A program made the translations under genes and the position numbers. This document shows, one piece after another, positions 55,214-62,354 of a DNA stretch of 64,000 bases (position 1 is its first letter; each line of letters begins with the position of its first letter). Below the pieces are notes generated by a model. It did not search any database. It was not told the DNA's origin and worked only from the letters and a program-made list of their open reading frames with translations. The stretch lies in assembly GCA_002706765.1 (NCBI GenBank), contig PAJV01000028.1, forward strand, positions 62,001-126,000. The letters are read 5' to 3'. Source of the stretch: Gimesia sp. (GTDB lineage Bacteria > Planctomycetota > Planctomycetia > Planctomycetales > Planctomycetaceae).

Positions 55214-56593
55214 TCACTGCAGCTTCCGCCAGGCGAACGTGGTTAAATCCAGTTCATATTCACTGTGATTGTCAGCCATATCAGGTTCTTGCTCTTCGTT
55301 GAAGATACTCAGTTTTCCCGCTTCGACTCGAATTACATTCTTCGTCGGCTCATAACGGGCACGATGATTTGAAATCCAGCCCGGCATCTCTCCTGAAGTT
55401 TTTACCGCTTCGATTTTCCACGAGTCCGTATTCAGCCGGTAAACGGGAGTGAAACCTGGCTTTCGCTGTTCCGAATACCCCATGCAGCCGATCAGATAAA
55501 TCGTGTCGTCAACCAGTGTCGCGGTATGAAAATCGGTCGGCGGGAAAACGTCTTTCGGATAACCCAGAATCTGAAAGCCCCCTTTGCCATCATAAATCAC
55601 GACATCATTATAAATATAAAAGTCCGGGTCGTAATAATCTTCATGCTCACCACCAACCTGCACATAGCGTCCATCCTTTAAAGGTGTGAGAGAAGAACCG
55701 AAACGATCAGCACACCACACAACTCCCGGCTTCTCAAATGCCGAATCATCCTGGAAATGCTCGCGTGCCTGGTAGGCGTTACAGCCGAGCTGGATCATGT
55801 CCGACCAGAACGGGTTATCCATCTGCTCCGGATTCGCCGTCCCATATCGCGGCGATTTATACTTGAGATACTCAGCAGGAGTTGCCTGGAAACCGGCTTT
55901 CTCGTCCAGCTTCATCAGCAGGCGTTTCATTTCGGGCGAAGCCAGGCTCAGATCATCGCCGGCTGCCAGGAACAACTTTAACACCTCCACACTGTAAACA
56001 CCGACAATCGCAGGCTCCACCGTCGGGTTCTGTCCCATTTCCTCCATCAGGGCTTTCGTCTCTTCGAACGACTCAAGCCACTCTTCCTCCGACATCTCTC
56101 CTTTAAGTTCTTCCGGCGTATTAATCTTGATGAAATCGAATATATCCTCACCAATGTCAATTTTCTTCAGTGGGTATTTGGGATGATAGCCCCGGTCCAC
56201 GCCCCGTGCCAGCAGTTCCTGCACACCCGCTGCAAAGTCCTCGCTCACTGCATAATCAAGGGCCGTCGCGTTATAATCGTCGGTCAGTTCAGGGTCCGCC
56301 CCCCGGGCCAGCAGTAACTGCATCTTCTCCAGATCTTTGGCTTTCAATGCAATCATTAAAGCGTTCATTCCATTTTCACCCGCTGCATTGACGTCAATCC
56401 CCGATTCTAATCCCTGCTGAAGTTCAGCCAGTGTCCCCGTTTTAACCACTTGGTGAAATCGCTTGATCTCCGGCTTCACTTCTCTTTTCGATTCCTGACG
56501 CACCTGTGCCTCCTCATTCGCTTTTCCACATCCCACCAGACAGAGCAGCAGGAACGACACCAACCAGATGATTCCTGTTCGTAGAAAAACCAT
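55214..56593 (-). CDS. Ankyrin-repeat lipoprotein with C-terminal kelch-like segment
   Basis: 459 residues from ATG 56593. Lipoprotein signal (IIWLVSFLLLCLVGC) with the lipid Cys near residue 22. Two or three ankyrin repeats follow (AAGENGMNALMIALKAKDLE and LLLARGADPELTDDYNATAL). The C-terminal half has kelch-like repeats (YLIGCMGYSEQRKPGF; DGRYVQVGGEHEDYYDPDF). Both are protein-binding modules. No enzyme motif is seen. Confidence 0.82.
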   Translation of the reverse strand: MVFLRTGIIWLVSFLLLCLVGCGKANEEAQVRQESKREVKPEIKRFHQVVKTGTLAELQQGLESGIDVNAAGENGMNALMIALKAKDLEKMQLLLARGADPELTDDYNATALDYAVSEDFAAGVQELLARGVDRGYHPKYPLKKIDIGEDIFDFIKINTPEELKGEMSEEEWLESFEETKALMEEMGQNPTVEPAIVGVYSVEVLKLFLAAGDDLSLASPEMKRLLMKLDEKAGFQATPAEYLKYKSPRYGTANPEQMDNPFWSDMIQLGCNAYQAREHFQDDSAFEKPGVVWCADRFGSSLTPLKDGRYVQVGGEHEDYYDPDFYIYNDVVIYDGKGGFQILGYPKDVFPPTDFHTATLVDDTIYLIGCMGYSEQRKPGFTPVYRLNTDSWKIEAVKTSGEMPGWISNHRARYEPTKNVIRVEAGKLSIFNEEQEPDMADNHSEYELDLTTFAWRKLQ

Positions 56594-57269
56594 GTGTAAG
56601 CACATCCTGAAAAGAGAAAACAGAAATACAGGCAGCCATGGAGGAAACAGAAAATGGTGATCGCCTCCTGCCTTCGTATCATATCAGAATTCCACGACGG
56701 GAAAATCGATTCAGCAAAATCATCGATTCACTGTCGAAAATCCACTGCCCAGAATTCCTCTTGACGCCTGCAGGGCGCTGGAGAAACTGCATCGCTAAGC
56801 GTCGCGCGCGTAGTCCGGTTTTACGAATACGACAGATCTGTTCCCCTGGAGAAATCGGCACTATGAAAGTCCCTTGTTTCAGGCAAATTTGCCGATGAAA
56901 CCCTGTGCGAGGGGCGAAGAATCGTCCTTTTCTGTACCAGTTTTCACGCAGTAACGCTCTGATACACACTGATTCTTCCGCACGCAGAGCCACTTCCGCG
57001 CCATTCTCGCGCCAGAGCGTCTTGACGCCGCGACGCCCTTCCCCATACTTCCTCTCAACCGATCTCTGGTGGAACATTTCCTGTTGCCTCCCCACGTCTG
57101 GAAATAAAAATGACCAGACCGATCTTACCCGATTTCACCCGCCTCAGCAGAGATGAATCTCACGCACATCTGCTCATTGAGCAGTGGGGAAACCTGCCTG
57201 CGAAATCTGTTAATGGCAAGAGACGATCGGCAATTTTGACTCCACCGCGACTCCCGGATGTGCTGTGAT
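56594..57269. other. Intergenic region with no convincing gene
   Basis: About 675 bases between two genes read leftward. A reverse-strand frame at 56679-57095 (138 codons) is Arg-rich, lacks a ribosome-binding site and resembles no family; it is rejected. Nothing else is recognised. The length is unusual for this window. Confidence 0.4.
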
Positions 57270-57719
57270 CTAGAATTTCAGCTCGAAATCAATGTTGGCA
57301 GGAGTCTCTGCTATTTCGGCTTTGACTTTGGAATTCTCTGCTTTGCTGTATTGGGGTGGGATGCCCTGCATCCAGTCCACATCGGCCAGCCCTTTACCCT
57401 CAGGGATTGGAGTACCATCTTTCTGAGTGATTTTAGAGAATGTGACCAGATACTTTCCCGGCTGAATTCCCGCCTGGTCAGTGCGGTGTAAAACTTGATA
57501 TTTACCCTGCTCATCGGTGACAGCATGCCCACCCGTGCCACTTGTTCCTGCTTCCGGAGTAAACGTGACTGCCACGCCTGGTGTTGGTTTCCCATTCACT
57601 GTGACGGTGCCGGTGACAGGCGTCAGTTTTTCAGAAAATTCAGGCGCTCCTCCAGAACAGCCAGTCATCAACAGAAAGATACAGCAGGGCACAATCATAG
57701 AATAGCCTGAAAATTTCAT
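57270..57719 (-). CDS. TTR-like/carboxypeptidase regulatory-like lipoprotein
   Basis: 149 residues. Lipoprotein signal (MIVPCCIFLLMTGC) with Cys near residue 21. The mature part is a Greek-key-like beta-sandwich: VTGTVTVNGKPTPGVAVTFT, GGHAVTDEQGKYQVLH, GIQPGKYLVTFSK. Such proteins commonly follow DUF1559 genes in planctomycetes, as here (57910-58902). A function beyond surface location is not known. Confidence 0.8.
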   Translation of the reverse strand: MKFSGYSMIVPCCIFLLMTGCSGGAPEFSEKLTPVTGTVTVNGKPTPGVAVTFTPEAGTSGTGGHAVTDEQGKYQVLHRTDQAGIQPGKYLVTFSKITQKDGTPIPEGKGLADVDWMQGIPPQYSKAENSKVKAEIAETPANIDFELKF

Positions 57720-57771
57720 GTATTATTATCCTGATATCTCAATGATTAATTGGTGACGTCATTTAGAAACG

Positions 57772-57807
57772 TGCGTCTGATATTCCCTCATGGAAATATC
57801 AGACGCA
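57772..57807. terminator. Hairpin between the DUF1559 and TTR-like genes
   Basis: A perfect 13-bp inverted repeat (57772-57784, TGCGTCTGATATT, with 57795-57807) around a ten-base loop. It lies downstream of the DUF1559 stop on the leftward transcript. The T-rich tail after it on that strand is short (GTTTCT), so it may act as a weak terminator or mRNA stabiliser setting the ratio of the two products. Confidence 0.5.
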
Positions 57808-57909
57808 AAAAGAACATTTGGGAGCACACCCCGTTTACCGGAGCATCTCCTGCACTGAACTATTCGGCTCTGAAGCCGCTGGAGACGATAGCGAAAACCT
57901 GCATCCAGG

Positions 57910-58902
57910 CTAGAATTCGCCCAGTACCTGACCGTCTGCAATATTGGCAAGATAAGTGCGGGTGGTCGTATCAATGTTTTCACTGAGGAAGCGGACTGCA
58001 CCGTCTCCCATCAGTACATGCATCCCACCAACATGACTGCTTCCCGGATCATTGTACTGGCCCAGACGTCCAAAAACTGCGGCACGTTGCCACGGAGGAG
58101 ACTGCCAGGAGCAACAGCGAAATTCGTTGATCCCCTGGGCCGATTTCAGATTGGTCCCCAGTCCGACATGGGATGCAGCCGCCCAGGTAAGCCCTTCACC
58201 ATCATCAAAATCCAGGGCGGTCTCACAGACCGCAACTGAATTACTGGTTCCATCAGTAATATCCCGGAATTTGCAGTTTGAATTCAAACCAAACATGGTA
58301 CGACTGGTTTGCGCTTCTGAACTCCAGAGATTGCAACCGCCTGTATCATGACCGATTGACACACTGAACCCATAGCTGGTTCTGGCAGATCCACTGGTTC
58401 CCGAACCATAGGATGTACTGGCATAAGGCAAAACACTGCCGCCAGCATCAGACGGGCAAAGCAAACCCGGTATGATATTCTCAGCCAGAGCAGCATTCCC
58501 GCTGGAGATCGCAGCGCCGGCTCCGCCACCGGCAAGAGTTCCTCCGATCGAATTAAACTCGCCGGAAGCAGCACTCAGATTCAACTGGTTATATAACGGT
58601 GCCTGATCCATGAGAGGCAGTAATTGGATGTATCCGGTATGGTTTGTCACCGTCGGTGCCGGGGTGCCCGGCATCGTACAACCGCCAGGATTTGCAGTGG
58701 CGTAAGGAAGAGTACTGTGCGATTCGTGATAGTTGTGTAACGCCACACCAATCTGTTTTAAGTTGTTTTTACAGGTACTGCGACGTGCTGCTTCACGTGC
58801 CTGCTGGACAGCGGGCAGTAATAAAGCGATGAGAATTGCGATGATCGCAATGACCACCAGTAATTCGATCAGGGTGAATCCACGGGATTTTTGATTTGTC
58901 AT
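57910..58902 (-). CDS. DUF1559 family protein with type IV prepilin-like N-terminus
   Basis: 330 residues from ATG 58902 (GAGAGG seven bases upstream; a longer frame from 58968 is less likely). The N-terminus has the prepilin cleavage and helix motif RGFTLIELLVVIAIIAILIA and then LLPAVQQAREAARRS, which is the DUF1559 (SBP_bac_10) hallmark. The C-terminal motif HVGGMHVLMGDGAVRFLSEN is equally diagnostic. These proteins are highly multiplied in planctomycetes and thought to be pseudopilin-like surface components. Together with the downstream TTR-like lipoprotein gene it forms a typical pair. Confidence 0.93.
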   Translation of the reverse strand: MTNQKSRGFTLIELLVVIAIIAILIALLLPAVQQAREAARRSTCKNNLKQIGVALHNYHESHSTLPYATANPGGCTMPGTPAPTVTNHTGYIQLLPLMDQAPLYNQLNLSAASGEFNSIGGTLAGGGAGAAISSGNAALAENIIPGLLCPSDAGGSVLPYASTSYGSGTSGSARTSYGFSVSIGHDTGGCNLWSSEAQTSRTMFGLNSNCKFRDITDGTSNSVAVCETALDFDDGEGLTWAAASHVGLGTNLKSAQGINEFRCCSWQSPPWQRAAVFGRLGQYNDPGSSHVGGMHVLMGDGAVRFLSENIDTTTRTYLANIADGQVLGEF

Positions 58903-59512
58903 CTGAGACCTCTCTATTGCTGTATAATCAGAAAATAAGAGCGCGAATCTCGTCAAGATCGCTTTCAATCAGGATTCCTGTTGGCGAGGTAAACACCGGA
59001 GTACGAACAGAAATCGGGAAACAATCTGACCCGCATGTAACCAGGCTTTTAAGAGGACTGATTTGCGAGAAAGAAACCAGGAATTACGTCGGGGAGTATC
59101 GGGAAGGCTTTTAAAACGAGGGATGGATTTTTTGGTTGGTGAGCGTGGGCACCATTATCTAAGGAAAGCTAACTAAAAGACACTGCAATATGTGACTTTT
59201 CTTGTAGATTCATCAAAGAAGTCTGATCGATATGGGAATCAGGCTGCCAGCGGGGGTTTCGAGATCTGCCAGTCCGAGGCTGTTCGGGCTTTGAACGATG
59301 TCAGCCGGCTGTCGAAGCTTCACGCGACCGTAAGGCAGCGGCCCTGTTTCAGTAATTGCTTTATAGGCCGTGTCCTGTTTCGTGGGCGCAATAAATTCAA
59401 TAATTCTCTGTACTTCCGTAGATCAGATCTTGAAATCCGATTTATAGATGGGTATTTATGAATCAAGTGTCGTTTTCGTGCACGGGCCTGTAATATACAC
59501 GGAGAAACACAG
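58903..59512. other. Intergenic region with possible gene remnant
   Basis: About 610 bases between divergent genes. On the reverse strand, from about 59418 to 59212, there is an open stretch of about 70 codons ending in a stop that has coding-like composition (for example RVKLRQPADIVQSPNSLGLA) but no start; a stop lies just before it. It might be the tail of a decayed gene. A forward 89-codon frame overlaps it. I do not call either as a gene. Confidence 0.4.
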
Positions 59513-60145
59513 ATGGCAGCGACCGGTTGGCTAAATTATTGTACGTATACTCATGATGTGGATTTCAGTCTGCAGCAGCTGCGTCAAACGGTGTTTGACC
59601 GCCGCGAGTTCAGGCTGCCCGGCGACCTGGTCGACGGGACCCCCGCCAGGCAGTCGAAGTCTGCGCCGCCGAGCAGTGATCTGCAGAAACTGCATCAGAT
59701 CAGCCGGGAACTGGACCAGGCACTCAAAGGCCTGGGCTTTGATGCGAGCGATTCCGAGAAGCAGACCCGCGATGTCGGCCGGCTGCTCGAACAGGTCGAC
59801 AAGAAAGGCTTCGTCTTCGCCGCCCGGGAAGACCTGGAGAGCAGCAGCCCACCCCCCGCCACGATCGATGAACTGCTGGCACAGTGCGCCGCAGCCGGCA
59901 CACATTCGATCCTCGACATCCAGCACATCTCCCCCACCCCGCAATGGGGCGCCGCGACTCCTCTCAGCGACGACCAGCTCCAGACCCTGTTCGGCACCAC
60001 CCGGCCCACCAGAGCCATGATCCAGTCAGCCGAACAGTCCGGCAAGCTGCACGAACTCTGCACACGCTGGCACGCCGTTTATCTGACTGTGTTTGAAGAA
60101 GGTCAGCCGGTGGAATATGTGTTTGCGGGTGTCAGCGGGGATTAG
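59513..60145 (+). CDS. Hypothetical protein, GC-rich
   Basis: 210 residues, family not recognised. No signal peptide or membrane segment. Residues about 55-110 are helical with heptads (LQKLHQISRELDQALKGLGF), the later part has HSILDIQHISPTPQWG and ends in a beta-rich YLTVFEEGQPVEYVFAG. GGAG lies nine bases before the ATG. Its body is clearly more GC-rich than the flanks. Codon use is strongly biased to C/G at third positions, so it is surely coding. Confidence 0.65.
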   Translation: MAATGWLNYCTYTHDVDFSLQQLRQTVFDRREFRLPGDLVDGTPARQSKSAPPSSDLQKLHQISRELDQALKGLGFDASDSEKQTRDVGRLLEQVDKKGFVFAAREDLESSSPPPATIDELLAQCAAAGTHSILDIQHISPTPQWGAATPLSDDQLQTLFGTTRPTRAMIQSAEQSGKLHELCTRWHAVYLTVFEEGQPVEYVFAGVSGD

Positions 60146-60198
60146 TACAATGAGAATAGAATCATCTGTTTTATTGCAACGAGTGCCGGGGTGTGGAC

Positions 60199-60744
60199 AT
60201 GAGTTCGGAAATCTCCTGCGTGACATCTATTCTCTGTCATCTCGAACAAAATGAGACCGCGCTCTGCTGTCACATTGGACGTGCCGATGTTTTTACGATC
60301 GCCGAGCAGCTCGTTCAGAAGCTGCGTGATTCAGGGCAGACTGCTGTCTTTGCCAATAGTTTTACCCCACGCCCGGTGTGGTGGAATCGTTTTATCCCGC
60401 AATCGTCTGTGGGCTGGTTTTCAGGTGCGGCAGGTTGTTCGCGAAAAACGGCAGCGGATATCATGGCTCAATTGCCTGTTCCGGTTCACAAACGCCTCAC
60501 TTACAATGCCGGAAACCCTCGCTGTTTTCTGGCTGTTGCGGCACTGGCTTATTCCAAACCTGATTATTTAATTTATACGACGTCAGGAATGGACCCATTG
60601 GGAAGAAATTCGCTACAAAGTTCGATCCATGAAATATGCGGAGGAAGTCGGGCTGTTCATATTATAAATGATACAGGCAATGGGAATTGTCCCACACAAT
60701 CACCGATGAAATGTGTGTTTTGTTCGGGTGATTGCTCTGAATAG
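60199..60744 (+). CDS. Degenerate ABC-ATPase-like protein, probably non-catalytic
   Basis: 181 residues from ATG 60199 with GGGG seven bases upstream. The C-terminal half resembles an ABC ATPase: NPRCFLAVAALAYSKPDYLI, then TTSGMDPLGRNSLQSSIHEI, which matches the order signature helix, Walker B strand, D loop (SGLDPLGR) and H-loop strand. However the Walker B Asp-Glu is replaced (LIYTT instead of LLDEPT), the LSGGQ signature reads NAGN, and no Walker A is found at the N-terminus. It therefore should not hydrolyse ATP. The C-terminus has Cys residues (CVFCSGDC). It may be a decayed ABC subunit kept for another job, or the likeness may be accidental. Confidence 0.5.
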   Translation: MSSEISCVTSILCHLEQNETALCCHIGRADVFTIAEQLVQKLRDSGQTAVFANSFTPRPVWWNRFIPQSSVGWFSGAAGCSRKTAADIMAQLPVPVHKRLTYNAGNPRCFLAVAALAYSKPDYLIYTTSGMDPLGRNSLQSSIHEICGGSRAVHIINDTGNGNCPTQSPMKCVFCSGDCSE

Positions 60745-60847
60745 TGTTTCTGCATCTGCGGTCGGAAATCCTCCTTCCTCTGGACTGTCGTTCAGAGAAG
60801 TTTTATGATGGGTAGAACCGCTCATTCATGAAATGGAGATCAGAATT

Positions 60848-61681
60848 ATGAAACGTTCCTGTACCCCGCTTTTGCTGGCAGTCTGTCTGCTTTGTGTAAC
60901 GCAATGCCCGTTCGTGCTGAACCAGACGACGGCTGCCCCTCCCGAAGAACGTCAGGCGGTAAGCAGTCAATCGGTTCCGGCACAATCCGTCAAACAGCAG
61001 GCAGCCACTATTCGGCAGCAAAAACCGAAAGCAACGCCGCAACAGGAAAAACAGATTCGCGCCTTGATCGAGCAGCTGGTGTTCGATGAGAGCATCGACC
61101 CCAAAAATAAGAAAGCCTTGGAAAAAGAGAGGGATCTCTGCTACGACGCCTATTCAAAGCTGTTCAAATACAAAGAACTGGCTTTCCCGGTGTTAATGGA
61201 ACATCTGGACGATGAACGTCCTTCCGTCTACTTTCGCAATCATTACCTCGAACATGCAGTAGGCGATGCCTGTTACTGGAATATGGTGTACCAGTTGCAG
61301 GACCGACCCAAAGATTATTCTCGATATGGCTATGCCCGCCAGGGCCGGGATGGGAAGTCGCACCCCAAGCCTGTCTGGGAGGGATCACCGTTTGCTGAAG
61401 CCGGCGGTCTGAAGAAATGGCTGATTGCAAATCAGAACCTCTCCTACACGGAGCAGCAGATTAAATGTCTGAACTGGATGCTCGCGGCAGAGAAAAAGAT
61501 TGGTGCCGCCGACGCGGAGAGTTACTTCGTGAATATTCTCCCCCTGGAGATCCAGATCCTCAAACGCCGCCAGCAACTGGGCCATGACGTCCAGGCGGAG
61601 CTGAAACGTCTACAGCAGATCAAAGCCGAAAAGCTGGTTAACCAGATCCCGGCTGAGTTGCTGCCGGAGAAGCAGAAGTAG
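60848..61681 (+). CDS. Secreted hypothetical protein
   Basis: 277 residues from ATG 60848, with GGAG nine bases upstream. Signal peptide PLLLAVCLLCVTQC followed by a Gln/Pro-rich linker. The rest is helical (TPQQEKQIRALIEQLV; CYDAYSKLFKYKELAFPVLM) and has some resemblance to HEAT-like repeats. Such proteins occur in related planctomycetes without assigned function. It is the last normal-GC gene before the AT-rich NLR-like locus. Confidence 0.65.
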   Translation: MKRSCTPLLLAVCLLCVTQCPFVLNQTTAAPPEERQAVSSQSVPAQSVKQQAATIRQQKPKATPQQEKQIRALIEQLVFDESIDPKNKKALEKERDLCYDAYSKLFKYKELAFPVLMEHLDDERPSVYFRNHYLEHAVGDACYWNMVYQLQDRPKDYSRYGYARQGRDGKSHPKPVWEGSPFAEAGGLKKWLIANQNLSYTEQQIKCLNWMLAAEKKIGAADAESYFVNILPLEIQILKRRQQLGHDVQAELKRLQQIKAEKLVNQIPAELLPEKQK

Positions 61682-61880
61682 TAGAGAAACCAAATACTTT
61701 TTGTGTTCTGAGAGGTAAGCCACCTAAGGTAAGGCATGATTCAGTAGCCGGTATTGATTGCTCATTCTGTTCTAGTGTAAGGATAATGGATCTCTTTTGT
61801 GTACAAAAGACCGGGTTGATGGTTTAATATTGATAAAACTTGTCTTCATCTCGTTTATTGTGTTCAGAGGCTCATTTTCA

Positions 61881-62354
61881 ATGACTGAAGCTAGCTCTAA
61901 TCTTATTCCGAGGAGTCTTTTTTATTCATACGCTCACGAAGATGAAGAACTGCGTATAGAGTTGAATAAACATCTTTCGTTACTGAGAAATCAGGGGATT
62001 ATCAGTGATTGGAATGATCGGATGATTCTTGGTGGTGAGGAATGGGAAGACGAAATCGATGAAAATCTGGAAAAAGCTGATATCATATTGCTGTTGATCA
62101 GTTCCAGCTTCAATGCTTCTGATTATTGTTATAAAAAAGAGATGGCTCGGGCTCTAGAACGGCACAAAGCCGGTGAAGCCGTTGTAATTCCGGTCATCTT
62201 AAGAGACTGTGATTGGCACTCCGCTCCTTATGGAAAGCTTCAAGCATTACCTAAAGATGGTAAGTCAGTTACAGGATCTAGTTGGCATAGTAAAGACGAA
62301 GCATTTACCGATGTTGCCACAGGTATTCGTGCTGTTGCTTCAAAAAAAAACTAA
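61881..62354 (+). CDS. TIR domain protein, N-terminal part of an NLR-like gene
   Basis: 157 residues from ATG 61881 (AGAGG 10 bases upstream); an upstream in-frame start at 61797 is possible but adds a doubtful hydrophobic stretch. The TIR fold is complete: RSLFYSYAHEDEELRIELNK at the first strand, IISDWNDRMILGGEEWEDE, then ADIILLLISSSFNASDYCYK and KEMARALERH with the putative catalytic Glu of NADase TIRs, and IPVILRDCDWHSAPYGKLQ. The frame ends at TAA 62352-62354 directly after a run of nine A. The NB-ARC part continues in the -1 frame without its own good start. Both halves are AT-rich, unlike the genes before. Confidence 0.85.
   Translation: MTEASSNLIPRSLFYSYAHEDEELRIELNKHLSLLRNQGIISDWNDRMILGGEEWEDEIDENLEKADIILLLISSSFNASDYCYKKEMARALERHKAGEAVVIPVILRDCDWHSAPYGKLQALPKDGKSVTGSSWHSKDEAFTDVATGIRAVASKKN
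62345..62351 (+). promoter_or_regulatory. Putative -1 ribosomal frameshift site A AAA AAC
   Basis: The TIR frame reads AAA AAA AAC TAA. The heptamer A AAA AAC (62345-62351) is a canonical X XXY YYZ slippery site in the right phase, followed immediately by the zero-frame stop. A -1 slip would continue CTA AAA AAT ATT GAA into the NB-ARC frame. The -1 frame is open from 62294, so the frames overlap by 61 bases. No strong downstream hairpin is seen. The alternative is a one-base deletion or sequencing error in the nine-A run. Confidence 0.5.

Noticed and set aside
54786-55217. Reverse 143-codon frame over the DUF971 gene
   Set aside because: Antisense shadow of a recognised small domain gene.
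56679-57095. Reverse 138-codon frame in a long intergenic gap
   Set aside because: Arg-rich, without ribosome-binding site or family likeness; composition is that of non-coding sequence.
59192-59461. Forward 89-codon frame and an overlapping reverse coding-like stretch at 59212-59418
   Set aside because: Neither has a start with a ribosome-binding site; the reverse stretch may be a remnant but cannot be identified.
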